Source: JASLQO01 sp002327525 (GTDB lineage Bacteria; Pseudomonadota; Gammaproteobacteria; Pseudomonadales; Azotimanducaceae). From it: 64,000 bases of DNA. The notes beneath the pieces are model-generated. The model was not told the DNA's origin and searched no databases. It saw nothing but the letters and a program-made list of their open reading frames with translations. This document shows positions 50,831-59,695 of the stretch, piece by piece. Every line of letters begins with the position of its first letter. Within the stretch, counting starts at the first letter, position 1. A program made the position numbers and the translations under genes. The stretch is from NCBI GenBank assembly GCA_030744435.1, contig JASLQO010000024.1, positions 96,118 through 160,117 on the forward strand, written 5' to 3'.

Positions 50831-52504
50831 ATGGATCGAGTTGCAGCACTTACCGCGCTGACCGCGCCAGGCGAGCCCTATGAATTGCATGAGGTGGAAA
50901 TGTACGGCCACGTTTGCCGCGCGTTTCGCCATGCGCCGCCAACGTTACGCCACCTTTATGACGAAGCGCGCGGCGATCTGCCCTTCATCCAGTACGAGGA
51001 TGAAGTGCTCACGTTCGAGGACGCCTGGAGGCAGGCCGCGCGGCTTGCCAACCTGCTGGGCGGTGAATACGGCGTGGTGGTGGGCGAGCGGGTGGCCATT
51101 TCCATGCGTAACTATCCCGAATGGATCATCGGCTTCATGGCGTCTACATCCATCGGCGCCGTTGCTGTTGCGATGAATGCATTGTGGACACCGGATGAGA
51201 TGGCCTATGGGCTCAGCGACAGCGGCGCAAAGGTACTACTTTGCGATGAGGAGCGCCTCGAGCGCCTGGCGCGTTGCACGGATGAATTCGCCGACCTTGC
51301 CGTGCTGTCGGTGCGCGCAAGCGAAGATCACGGCACCGGTGCGCGCGATCTTGGGATGGCGATCGCGAGTTGCAGCGAAGATATGCCCATGGCGGACATC
51401 CATCCCAACGATGACGCTACGATCTTCTACACATCCGGGTCCACCGGCCATCCCAAGGGTGCGGTGTCTTGTCATCGCAATATCATTTCCGCGCTTCTCT
51501 CGTGGGAGCTCGATGCGCGCAGCATGGCGCTGATGAGTGGTGTGGAGTTTCCGGTGCCGGATCAGCAACCCGCCACCCTGCTGGCGGTACCGTTGTTTCA
51601 TGCCACGGGTTCGCACGCGGTGTATCTGTCCTCGTATCGTGCCCAACGCCGCATCGTCTCAATGTACAAGTGGGACGTGGCCCTGGCCACCGAGCTTATC
51701 GAGCGGGAAGGTATATCCTCGGTGACCGCACCGGCGGCGATGACGGGAGACCTGGTGGCTCACGCGCGCCTCTCCAACCACGACCTCAGCTCGCTGCTGA
51801 TGGTCGGTGGCGGCGGCGCACCCCGCGCACCCGAGCAGGTTCGCAACATCGACCAGCAATTCGACAACGCCCGCCCCAACACTGGATGGGGAATGACGGA
51901 GACCAATGCCATCGGCACCGGCATCGCCGGAGATGATTATGCCGCCAGACCGGAAAGTTCGGGGCGCTGCTCGGCGGTGTTGGACATCCGTATTGTAGAC
52001 GAGGGCGGCGGAGAGCTACCGACGGGAAGTCGGGGGGAGTTACAGATTCGCGGTGCCAGCGTCATACGAGGTTACTGGAACCGGCCGGATGCAAACGCTG
52101 AGACTTTCGTCGACGGATGGCTGCGCACCGGAGACGTGGCCTATCTCGATGAGGAGGGGTTTGTCTTCATCGTCGACAGGATCAAGGACCTGGTGATCCG
52201 CGGCGGCGAGAACATCGGTTGTGGCGCGGTGGAAGCCGCACTGCTGGAACACCCGGCGGTGAGCGAAGCTAGCGTATACGGTGTGCCCGACGAACGCCTC
52301 GGCGAGGAAGTTGGGGCGACGGTGTATTCCGCCGAGTCCGTCAGTGAGGACGAGCTGCGTGTCTTCCTGCAGACTCGCCTGGCGCGATTCGAGATACCGC
52401 GCTATCTGCGCTTTGCCGACTCGCCGTTGCCCAGGACTGCGTCGGGGAAGATACTGAAGCGACAGTTACGTGGCGAGGCCATCGACGCCCTGGCTGAATC
52501 CTGA
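50831..52504 (+). CDS. AMP-forming acyl-CoA ligase
   Basis: 557 residues of the ANL superfamily. Motifs: TIFYTSGSTGHPKGAVSCH (P-loop), NTGWGMTETNAIGTGIAG (A5), GWLRTGDVAYLDEEGFVFIV (A7), RIKDLVIRGGENIGCGAVEA (A8) and the C-terminal PLPRTASGKILKRQLRG with the catalytic Lys. It would activate a carboxylic acid with ATP and CoA. I prefer ATG 50831 to GTG/ATG codons up to 50780 because similar N-termini begin near MDRVAALT. It is the second such enzyme in the window, less aberrant in its C-terminal motif than the first (23184). Confidence 0.9.
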   Translation: MDRVAALTALTAPGEPYELHEVEMYGHVCRAFRHAPPTLRHLYDEARGDLPFIQYEDEVLTFEDAWRQAARLANLLGGEYGVVVGERVAISMRNYPEWIIGFMASTSIGAVAVAMNALWTPDEMAYGLSDSGAKVLLCDEERLERLARCTDEFADLAVLSVRASEDHGTGARDLGMAIASCSEDMPMADIHPNDDATIFYTSGSTGHPKGAVSCHRNIISALLSWELDARSMALMSGVEFPVPDQQPATLLAVPLFHATGSHAVYLSSYRAQRRIVSMYKWDVALATELIEREGISSVTAPAAMTGDLVAHARLSNHDLSSLLMVGGGGAPRAPEQVRNIDQQFDNARPNTGWGMTETNAIGTGIAGDDYAARPESSGRCSAVLDIRIVDEGGGELPTGSRGELQIRGASVIRGYWNRPDANAETFVDGWLRTGDVAYLDEEGFVFIVDRIKDLVIRGGENIGCGAVEAALLEHPAVSEASVYGVPDERLGEEVGATVYSAESVSEDELRVFLQTRLARFEIPRYLRFADSPLPRTASGKILKRQLRGEAIDALAES

Positions 52505-52927
52505 TGCGATTGCTGCCGCTTGCCGAACTCGCATCCGAAACCGGCGACGTTGCCGCAGGCTGAACTCACCCGCCGAGAATGTTTCTCGCAACAGTCCGGT
52601 CTGCGTGTCCAGTCGTTCGCGGAAACGGCTCGATGTCCACGAGTCTGTGAACGCCTTCGGCAATCCCTTATCCTCACACGAAGTTCGAGCCTGGAACGAA
52701 ATCGGCTTATTGGGAGTCGAAATGTGGGGCGTTTTTCGTTTCGCACCTGGCGATCTGTAGCGTATGATACGCCGCTGTCCCAGGGTGAGCGCCGTGAAAA
52801 GTAGCGGCGCCGCGTCATCTGACATAGGCAATCGAACTGCGTGGCGTACCGCGCCCGTTATCCTGCGGGTGTGCCTGCCGTCGCGCTATGGATTGGTTTT
52901 GTATTTGTAGAAGAAATGGAGATTGGA
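52505..52927. other. Intergenic region, no gene recognised
   Basis: 423 bases between the acyl-CoA ligase and the cytochrome. Several short frames occur, none with convincing homology. A promoter for the cytochrome should lie near the end, about 52880-52915 (AT-rich segment). Confidence 0.5.
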
Positions 52928-53242
52928 ATGCGTAAATTGTTTTCGGCGCTGATTGTTCTGGTTGCCTTCGGAGCCACGGGGGCGTGGGCGGCTGGAGATG
53001 CAGCTGCCGGTGCCGCCAAGGCTGCGGTCTGTGCTGCGTGCCACGGTCTTCAGGGTGTGAGTCTGAATCCCATGTGGCCGAATCTCGCCGGCCAGCAGCA
53101 CATTTACCTTGCTAAGCAGATCAAGGCATTCCGTGACGGCGCTCGTACCGAGGTCACCATGCAGCCTTTCGTCGCTAGCCTGAGCGATCAGGATGCAGAA
53201 GATCTGGCCGCGCACTACGCAGCGTTGACGGCCTGCCCGTAG
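52928..53242 (+). CDS. Small soluble cytochrome c (c553/c4-half type)
   Basis: 104 residues with a signal peptide (LFSALIVLVAFGATGAWA) and one haem site AACHGLQGVS (VCAACHGLQG), an axial Met region in RTEVTMQPFVASLSD, and a C-terminal helix LAAHYAALTACP. ATG 52928. Such proteins shuttle electrons to terminal oxidases. It is a single-gene unit with a terminator at 53254-53286. Confidence 0.9.
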   Translation: MRKLFSALIVLVAFGATGAWAAGDAAAGAAKAAVCAACHGLQGVSLNPMWPNLAGQQHIYLAKQIKAFRDGARTEVTMQPFVASLSDQDAEDLAAHYAALTACP

Positions 53243-53253
53243 GTCCCCACTAC

Positions 53254-53286
53254 CGGGACGGCATCTCACGGCCGTCCCGCCGTTTT
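53254..53286. terminator. Rho-independent terminator, cytochrome c gene
   Basis: CGGGACGGC and GCCGTCCCG pair in a 9-bp stem with 8-base loop, followed by TTTT at 53283-53286. Placed between the convergent cytochrome and hypothetical genes. Confidence 0.85.
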
Positions 53287-53295
53287 CTCAGTCGC

Positions 53296-53715
53296 TCATC
53301 GGCGTGATGCCAGCCAGGCCATCGCGTGCCCCCGCAGAGGTGTTTCCCCCGTGCTGAGATACTCTATGGTGTATGCGCTGGTGAGACTGCTTCGTACCTG
53401 ATGCTCGGCCGAGCGGGTGCTGCCGATCGGTGATCGCAGTGTGGGATAAAGCGTGTCGTGCAGAAAATCGGGGTGACGTTCCAGATGCTCCAGAAATTCC
53501 TGGATCATCGGTGAGATGATCTGGAACAGCAACCGACGTGCTGTCACGTTGAGCGCATTGCGAAGGCGCTCGTCTTCTCTGCTGAGCAATGTCGTGTTGC
53601 GATAGCGGCGACGGTGCCCGAGAGAACTCGTGAGCTGGCTGTCCACGTCCTCCTGCATCCATTCGGCCTTGACCGTCAGCTGCCCGGGGTCGAGATCGAC
53701 CGTGCCCTTGGCCAA
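53296..53715 (-). CDS. Hypothetical protein, possibly 5'-truncated
   Basis: A minus-strand frame ends at TGA 53296-53298. The body AEWMQEDVDSQLTSSLGHRR, RNALNVTARRLLFQIISPM and QEFLEHLERHPDFLHDTLYP looks like a real, helical protein. The best start is a weak TTG at 53715; the frame is open further upstream (…RDDALDRRRQSGLAKGT) without a good start, so the true N-terminus may have been lost. No family recognised. It converges on the cytochrome terminator. Confidence 0.5.
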   Translation of the reverse strand: MAKGTVDLDPGQLTVKAEWMQEDVDSQLTSSLGHRRRYRNTTLLSREDERLRNALNVTARRLLFQIISPMIQEFLEHLERHPDFLHDTLYPTLRSPIGSTRSAEHQVRSSLTSAYTIEYLSTGETPLRGHAMAWLASRR

Positions 53716-53929
53716 TCCGGATTGTCTGCGTCGGTCGAGTGCATCGTCCCGGTTGGTCGCGGAGTGTTTCGAGACGCAATATGGTGCAGCCCCAGGGCCA
53801 AGTAGCCTAGTACTTACACGTATTCTTAGTAGTTTCTCGTATACCGCAAAAAAGGGGTGACATCACAAAATACCCACCGCCTAGAAAGGCAATGCTATAA
53901 CGCGACAAAAGGTCTCGCGAAGCGAAATA

Positions 53930-55168
53930 GTGGTTAGAAATCAGCAAAAAGTATGGATGGCTGGCGTGCTGGCCGCGGTCGTGTCAAGCACGAATGCGGT
54001 GGCAGCGGAGAGCGCCGGTAGTTCAGATTGGGATTCGTTTATCAAGGACGGCAAGGCCAGCTTGTCGTTTAGGTATCGATTCGAACACGTAGACGACAAC
54101 CGGTTTTCGGATGATGCAGATGCATCGACCGTTCGCACTCGCTTGTCTATAGCTAGCGGCCGGGTCAAAGGCTTCCAGCTGTTTACGGAGTTCGATAACG
54201 TGTCGCAGATCGGAGCCGACGATTACAACGCGGGGGGCGGCAACACCCCCTCGATGGGCGGTTATCCGGTGATTGCGGATCCCGAGGGTTCGGAGCTCAA
54301 TCAGCTCTACCTGGACTACAAGGCTGGAAATTTCGGCGCACGCGTTGGGCGGCAGCGCATCAATCTGGACAACCAGCGCTTCGTAGGCGGTGTCGGATGG
54401 CGCCAGAACGAACAGACCTACGACGCCGTGAAGTTCGAATACACGGGCGACGGCTTCGATGCACGTTACGCTTACATCAACAAAGTGAGACGCATCCTCG
54501 GCGACCAGGTATCTGCGGGTATCCACGATCAGGATGGCACGCATCTTCTGAATGCCGGTGTCGATCTCGGTAGTGTCGGCCGGCTCGCCGCGTACTACTA
54601 CCGCCTCGACAACGAAGATGCCTTTGCCTTCTCTACGTCCACGTTCGGTGCCAGGTTCAAAGGCAGCGTGGCGCTCGGCGATGACGTAAAAATTCGTTAC
54701 GAGGGCGAGTTTGCACGCCAGACGGACGCAGGTGACAACCCGGCCGACTACGATGCCAACTACACGCACCTGAACGGCGGTGTCATCGTGGGGAAGGTCG
54801 ACGTCGGTGTAGGTTGGGAAGCACTCGGCGGCGACGAGGACGATCCCGGTGAGGCATTTCGCACACCGTTCGCTACGCTGCACGCGTTTAATGGCTTTGC
54901 GGATCAGTTTCTCGCCACACCCGATGCAGGCCTGGAAGATCGCTACGTGAAAGTGAAGTTCACACCCGATGCCTGGATTGCCGAGGCCCGCTACCACAGT
55001 TTTGAAGCGGATGATGGCAGCGAGGAGTTTGGTGAAGAACTCAACCTGCGGCTTGGCTACAAGTTTAACAAGTGGGTGAGGGCCGATGCCTTTTATGCGG
55101 ACTTCGACGGAGACGGCAGCCGTCCCGATGTCGACAAGTTCTGGCTGATGGTGAGCGTTGCATTCTAG
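53930..55168 (+). CDS. Outer-membrane porin-like protein (alginate-export type barrel)
   Basis: 412 residues with a signal peptide (VWMAGVLAAVVSSTNAVA). The body shows barrel strands such as LSFRYRFEHVDDNRFSDDA, GVGWRQNEQTYDAVKFEYTG, and the C-terminal RADAFYADFDGDGSRPDVDK with a final SVAF; YLDYKAGNFGARVGRQRINL is a typical alginate_exp/OprD-like phrase. Likely a pore for small organic molecules. GTG 53930 used as start; ATG is absent nearby. Terminator at 55260. Confidence 0.85.
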   Translation: MVRNQQKVWMAGVLAAVVSSTNAVAAESAGSSDWDSFIKDGKASLSFRYRFEHVDDNRFSDDADASTVRTRLSIASGRVKGFQLFTEFDNVSQIGADDYNAGGGNTPSMGGYPVIADPEGSELNQLYLDYKAGNFGARVGRQRINLDNQRFVGGVGWRQNEQTYDAVKFEYTGDGFDARYAYINKVRRILGDQVSAGIHDQDGTHLLNAGVDLGSVGRLAAYYYRLDNEDAFAFSTSTFGARFKGSVALGDDVKIRYEGEFARQTDAGDNPADYDANYTHLNGGVIVGKVDVGVGWEALGGDEDDPGEAFRTPFATLHAFNGFADQFLATPDAGLEDRYVKVKFTPDAWIAEARYHSFEADDGSEEFGEELNLRLGYKFNKWVRADAFYADFDGDGSRPDVDKFWLMVSVAF

Positions 55169-55259
55169 TTCGCGCAAGACCGAGAGCGGATAGCGCTCCC
55201 GGTCTCCTGCATTAGGGGTGCGGTTGGTAGATCGTCCGCGGCACGACCTCAAGAGGCCT

Positions 55260-55296
55260 CAAGCGAAACGAAGTGGTTTCGTTTGGGGTGTTTTTG
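55260..55296 (+). terminator. Terminator of the porin gene
   Basis: CAAGCGAAAC pairs with GTTTCGTTTG (one G-U) around GAAGTG, and a TTTTTG run follows at 55291-55296. Confidence 0.75.
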
Positions 55297-55350
55297 TCTT
55301 AGTGCCTTGTTTCGGAAATACGGCGACGTCTGAGCCTTGCTGCGGTTCCA

Positions 55351-55451
55351 GGACAAGGCGCGCCGGAGCCGTAACTGGCCGGTGTTGGGGCCACCTGCTG
55401 TGGGGAGTGCCACACCGGCGTGACGCTGCCTTGTCCAGGCGCCGCTCCGGC
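55351..55451 (+). repeat. Structured intergenic element with crossing inverted repeats
   Basis: Three helices are possible. A: GGACAAGGC (55351-55359) with GCCTTGTCC (55428-55436). B: GCCGGAGC (55362-55369) with GCTCCGGC (55444-55451). C, nested in A: GCCGGTGT (55378-55385) with ACACCGGC (55412-55419). A and B cross, so the RNA could form a pseudoknot. It may be a small RNA, a mobile-element end, or a regulatory leader for nothing visible. The direction is unknown. Confidence 0.45.
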
Positions 55452-55522
55452 ACGCAGAGGTCATCGTATTTATGGATCAGGACACCTAGTCAGAGGCTTC
55501 TTGTCACCCCGTCTCTCCGGTA

Positions 55523-55541
55523 CCCGGCAGGCCCTGCCGGG
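55523..55541. repeat. 19-bp palindrome
   Basis: CCCGGCAGG and CCTGCCGGG flank a single C. It may be a further hairpin of the structured region or a protein-binding site. The rest of 55169-55655 contains no gene I can support. Confidence 0.5.
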
Positions 55542-55655
55542 ATTTGCTGGAACAGCCAGCCCGGAAGACGCGGTCCTGAAAGCCCCAGGGGAAACCCAAA
55601 CAAAGAAGCAACGAAATCACGTAAGTGTCGAATCGAACCGTAGAGATGAGCCGGT

Positions 55656-55910
55656 CTATGCTCCCTGCGGGGTGTATATATCCATAACCTCGCGGACCCA
55701 GGTATGAGTGCCATCGAGATCCTCGGGCGGATTGATGCGCACTCCGCGGTGACGCAGATCGCTCTGGAAGATCTCGACGATGCGCCGTGGTGTGAGGTTG
55801 TCCGTTCCCTTCAGGTAGGCTTCCTGCTCGGCTGCGTGTGCGAAGCAGAAGGCTTTCCATAGAATGGAGACGCGCACGTCTTCCTGGGAGTGGTCAGTGC
55901 TCGAGGTCAC
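55656..55910 (-). CDS. Small protein coupled to an SDR gene
   Basis: 84 residues from GTG 55910, which overlaps the SDR stop by GTGA. The middle reads ILWKAFCFAHAAEQEAYLKG and LTPRRIVEIFQSDLRHRGVR. It looks like a cytosolic helical protein; no family recognised. The coupling to the SDR suggests a shared function. Confidence 0.55.
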   Translation of the reverse strand: MTSSTDHSQEDVRVSILWKAFCFAHAAEQEAYLKGTDNLTPRRIVEIFQSDLRHRGVRINPPEDLDGTHTWVREVMDIYTPQGA

Positions 55911-56773
55911 GACGACCGCTCTCCGCGGGCGAACGCCTCGAATGCTTCTCTGAACTCCGGGTGCCAGCGTGACAGCGCCGGACGGTTGCGGATGATGTCG
56001 TCGGTGTTCCACTGGATCCTGCGATTGTCCATCTCTCTGGTGACGTCGTTGTCTGGACAGATGATGTAGAACTCGCCACGCGCCATGGCGTTCAGCAACT
56101 CCTCAGCTACCTGCTCCGGCAACCATGCGGCGAGAGGCTTATCCTTGATGTGGCGGCGGATGAGGCCGGTATAGGTGAAACCCGGTACCAGCAGGTGCGC
56201 ACTTACCTGGCAGCCTTCCAGCTCACGCAACTGGTGGGCAAGACTCTCGGTCAGCGTGCGAATACCCGCCTTGCTGACGTTATAGGCGGTATCGCCGGGT
56301 GGATTGGTGATGCCCTGCTTGGAACCCGTATTAACGATGGCGCAGGGGCGATTCTGCGCGATCATGGTTTCGGCGAACGTGTGCACGCCGTTGATCACGC
56401 CCCACAGATTTGCATCGAGCACCTGCCGCCACCCTTCGTAGTTGCTCCAGGGGCCACCGCCGGAACCCGTACCGGCGTTATTCATGAGAACCGCGATGTC
56501 GCCGAAAGCCTCCAGCACTGCCTGTCTGAGACGCTGCACCTGATCCAGCTGACTGACGTCCGTGCTGACGGCGAGTACGCCCTGGTCATCGTCGGCTTCG
56601 GCGCACACCTCGGTCTCCGCGGCAGCGAGCCGGGTTTCATCTACGTCTGCTATGCAGACGTTGAGACCGAGCGCCGCGAATCGTTTGGCCGCTGCCAATC
56701 CGATTCCGTCTGCTGCACCGGTGATGACGGCCGTGCGGCCCACGGTCAGTGCTGGGTGAGGGGTCATGGGCAT
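55907..56773 (-). CDS. Short-chain dehydrogenase/reductase
   Basis: 288 residues with AVITGAADGIGLAAAKRFAA (TGxxxGIG), IAVLMNNAGTGSGGGPWSN (NNAG), CAIVNTGSKQGIT and YNVSKAGIRTLTESLA (YxxxK). Classical SDR; oxidises or reduces a hydroxyl/carbonyl group with NAD(P). ATG 56773 has AGAATG context; no strong Shine-Dalgarno. Divergent from the alpha/beta hydrolase at 56877, so a shared regulatory region lies between. Confidence 0.9.
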   Translation of the reverse strand: MPMTPHPALTVGRTAVITGAADGIGLAAAKRFAALGLNVCIADVDETRLAAAETEVCAEADDDQGVLAVSTDVSQLDQVQRLRQAVLEAFGDIAVLMNNAGTGSGGGPWSNYEGWRQVLDANLWGVINGVHTFAETMIAQNRPCAIVNTGSKQGITNPPGDTAYNVSKAGIRTLTESLAHQLRELEGCQVSAHLLVPGFTYTGLIRRHIKDKPLAAWLPEQVAEELLNAMARGEFYIICPDNDVTREMDNRRIQWNTDDIIRNRPALSRWHPEFREAFEAFARGERSS

Positions 56774-56876
56774 TCTCTTCGCCGAGGGAATCGGTCAGGC
56801 TAACGGAACCATTCGCGATGTGCGACTTTGACGCTCATGTAGGGTGCTGGTGTACATTGGCGGGAAAGCGAGGGTC

Positions 56877-58121
56877 ATGAACATGCATACATTGCCAGAC
56901 GAAGAGGCCTGGGCGAGTGCCTGCGCCGGTGACGGGGAATTCCAGTTGGCGGCCCGTCACTGGAACGGGGGGCTGCAACTCACCGTTGGAGAACGCTCGA
57001 TTGCGCTGCAACTCGAAGACGGTCGGGTGAAGGCCGGAAAAACGGCGGATGACGCGCAGCTCATCGGCTTTTCCGCGGAGGAATCCGTGTGGGAGAAGAT
57101 CCTTCGTGAGATACCGCCGCCATACTTCAACGATACGATGGCCAATATCTCACTCGCACAGGGACTGGAGCGCAGCGGCGATGCGCTGACCCATGCGCAG
57201 TACTACGCCGCGGCGATGCGCGCCATCGAACTGCTGCGCAGCGGTGATGGAGAGGGTGCGCCGTTGGCGGGGGTCACGACAAAGCAGTTTGATGCTCCAA
57301 TCGGTCGGTACGTGCACTTAGATCTCGATGGTCACGATCACCGCATCTACTTTGAAGAAGCGGGTGAGGGTATTCCCTTGCTGATGCAGCACACAGCAGG
57401 GTGTCACGGGAGTCAGTGGCGGCACCTGTTCGAAGTACCCGAAATCACCAGCCGCTTTCGCCTCATCGCGTACGATCTGCCTTTTCACGGAAAGTCCATC
57501 CCACCGGTCGGCAAGGACTGGTGGGCGCAGCGTTACGATCTGAAAGGCGAGTTTCTGCGCTCGATCCCGCTGAGACTGACCCAGGCGCTCGCTCTGGAGG
57601 ATCCGGTGTTCATGGGGTGTTCCGTCGGCGGGCTGCTTGCGCTCGATCTGGCATTTCGTCACCCGGACGTGTTTCGGGCGGTAATCTCGGTGGAGGGAGC
57701 GCTCAAGGTGGAAGGCAGCCTCGAGGCGATGCAGGAGTTGTGGCACCCACAGGTGAGTAATGAATACAAGGCGCGCGCCATGGAGGGACTCATGAGTCCT
57801 AACTCACCCAAGGCGCTGCGTAAGGAGACGGGCTTCGTCTATGCGAGCGGCTGGCCACCGGCCTTCATTGGCGATTTGTACTACTACGTGCAGGATTTCG
57901 ACCTGCGCAATGCCGCCGCGAGCATCGACACCGGTCGGTGCGCGGTACATATACTTTCGGGTGAATACGACTGGAGCGCGACGACAGCCATGGGCCGGGA
58001 GGCGCACGAGGCCATTCCAGGTTCCACATGGGCAGAAATGAAAGGAGTGGGCCATTTTCCCATGTCAGAGAATCCCAAGGAGTTCATTAAATACCTTTTG
58101 CCGGTACTGGATCGGGTTTAG
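56877..58121 (+). CDS. Alpha/beta hydrolase with N-terminal SCP2-like domain
   Basis: 414 residues. The first about 120 residues (DGEFQLAARHWNGGLQLTVG and ERSIALQLEDGRVKAG) resemble SCP2-like sterol-carrier modules. The C-terminal alpha/beta hydrolase has IPLLMQHTAGCHGSQW (oxyanion), the nucleophile elbow VFMGCSVGGLLALDLA (Ser), and MKGVGHFPMSENPKEF (His). The combination suggests hydrolysis of a lipid-like ester or lactone. ATG 56877 chosen over GTG codons up to 56844. Its partner SDR is transcribed divergently. Confidence 0.83.
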   Translation: MNMHTLPDEEAWASACAGDGEFQLAARHWNGGLQLTVGERSIALQLEDGRVKAGKTADDAQLIGFSAEESVWEKILREIPPPYFNDTMANISLAQGLERSGDALTHAQYYAAAMRAIELLRSGDGEGAPLAGVTTKQFDAPIGRYVHLDLDGHDHRIYFEEAGEGIPLLMQHTAGCHGSQWRHLFEVPEITSRFRLIAYDLPFHGKSIPPVGKDWWAQRYDLKGEFLRSIPLRLTQALALEDPVFMGCSVGGLLALDLAFRHPDVFRAVISVEGALKVEGSLEAMQELWHPQVSNEYKARAMEGLMSPNSPKALRKETGFVYASGWPPAFIGDLYYYVQDFDLRNAAASIDTGRCAVHILSGEYDWSATTAMGREAHEAIPGSTWAEMKGVGHFPMSENPKEFIKYLLPVLDRV

Positions 58122-58327
58122 TGCCTGACGTCAGCGCCTATGGGACAGATATAGTTCTAGTTTAAGTGAGCGTTTTTGTTCATCCTAACCAGAGGAGTTG
58201 AGATGAAACAGAAACCAGCAGGACGGCGATCACGCTGAAAAGCAATACCTGAGCCATGAAGCTCTACTCCAGGTTGTCGAGTGCCCAGCCGACCCGCTCA
58301 TTGGAGCCGGGAACCCGGTGTTCTCAT
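58122..58327. other. Intergenic region, no gene recognised
   Basis: Holds a 10-bp palindrome CTGACGTCAG (about 58125) and an AT-rich segment. No terminator-like stem with T-tract. Confidence 0.45.
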
Positions 58328-59689
58328 CTACACAAGCAGTCTGAACGGCGCTTCGAGCAGATCCCGCACCGCGCCGAGAAACTCGGCTGCCGGTGCGCCG
58401 TCGAGCACCCGATGATCCCATGTCAACGACAGACGCATCACCTGGGTTTTCACTGGGGTGTCACTCGCCCATCGTAGGTCATCGCGAATGCGATTGACGC
58501 CAAGGATCCCGGCCTGAGGTGGGTTGATGATGGGCGTGAACGAATCGACACCAAACATACCCAGCGCTGTAACGGTGAACGTAGCGTCCATCAGCTCGTC
58601 GGGTGATAGGCTGTTGTCGCGTACCGCGGTGGCCAACCGGCTAGACTCTGTCGCCAGTTCGCGAAGCCCCATTTGATCGGCATTGCGGATCACGGGCACG
58701 ATAAGACCTTCGGGCAAGGCAACCGCCATGCCCACGTTGATTTCTCCCAGCCGGATAATTTCGCTCTCGCCGAATACGGCATTCATGGCCGGGTGTTGTG
58801 CAAGCGCCTTGGCTGCCGCGTGGATGACCAGGTCGGTGTAAGTAGGGCGTACTCCGATATCGGCCCATTTCGCCACCAGCTGACCACGCAGTTTGACAGC
58901 GTCGTCCATGTTCACGTCCATGTCCATGGTCAACTGGGCCATTGTCATGAGCGAGTCGTGCATCCGCGCGGCGATGGTGCGGCGCATGCCCTTGATTGGC
59001 ACGATGGTGTCTTCTCGTGGCGGGTCCGGAGACGTCACCGGCGCGGCAGGCGAGGCAGGTGCGCGTGCGTGTTCTTTTACGTCGTCCAGCGTGATACGTC
59101 CGCCGGGGCCTGTACCCTGCACGCCAGCCAGATCGATACCGCTTTCACGCGCGAGTTTCTTTGCTGCGGGAGAGGCTGCGCGAGAAGGGGAAGAGGGGGT
59201 GGCGGGTGCGGCTGCTGCAGCCGCGGCAGCGACGTCGGTTTCGATGATACGCCCACCAGGACCGGAACCGAGCAGAGTGGTCATGTCTATGCCAAGCTCG
59301 CCGGCCATTTTGCGTGCGGCAGGCGAGGATGGTATGCGTTGTCCGTCGCCGCTCGCTGGCGCAACGGACGTGGCCGTAGGCTGAGCTGCCGCCTGAGGAG
59401 ACGCGGAAGGCGGTGGACGGGTGTGTGCGGCCACGTCCGCCGGAATGGTCTCGCCGTCGGCGAATATGTACCCGACGATGTCCCCGGGTTTCATGGCGAC
59501 ACCCTCGGCGACGATGTGCTTGACGGTGCCGGTGGCTTCCGCGTCCACATCGAGATTGACTTTTTCGGTTTCGAGCCGGTACAAGAGTTCCCCGAGTTCC
59601 ACATGACCGCCATCGGCCACGCACCATTCCTCGACGATGCCCTCGGTCATATTCATGCCGACCTTGACCAGATATACCTCAGTTGGCAT
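58328..59689 (-). CDS. Dihydrolipoamide acyltransferase (E2) of an acetoin/2-oxoacid dehydrogenase
   Basis: 453 residues. A lipoyl domain begins the protein with LLYRLETEKVNLDVDAEATG (lipoylated Lys). Two peripheral-subunit-binding domains follow: SPAARKMAGELGIDMTTLLG with GPGGRIIETDV, and SPAAKKLARESGIDLAGVQG with GPGGRITLDDV, which is unusual (one is usual). The catalytic domain ends TWDHRVLDGAPAAEFLGAV with the HxxxDG motif. Transfers acyl groups from lipoamide to CoA. It is 6 bases after the E1-beta gene. No E3 gene in view. Confidence 0.9.
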   Translation of the reverse strand: MPTEVYLVKVGMNMTEGIVEEWCVADGGHVELGELLYRLETEKVNLDVDAEATGTVKHIVAEGVAMKPGDIVGYIFADGETIPADVAAHTRPPPSASPQAAAQPTATSVAPASGDGQRIPSSPAARKMAGELGIDMTTLLGSGPGGRIIETDVAAAAAAAAPATPSSPSRAASPAAKKLARESGIDLAGVQGTGPGGRITLDDVKEHARAPASPAAPVTSPDPPREDTIVPIKGMRRTIAARMHDSLMTMAQLTMDMDVNMDDAVKLRGQLVAKWADIGVRPTYTDLVIHAAAKALAQHPAMNAVFGESEIIRLGEINVGMAVALPEGLIVPVIRNADQMGLRELATESSRLATAVRDNSLSPDELMDATFTVTALGMFGVDSFTPIINPPQAGILGVNRIRDDLRWASDTPVKTQVMRLSLTWDHRVLDGAPAAEFLGAVRDLLEAPFRLLV

Positions 59690-59695
59690 GGCTCG

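Noticed and set aside
58203..58240. Very short frame starting MKQKPAGRRSR
   Set aside because: Eleven codons with no evidence of conservation.
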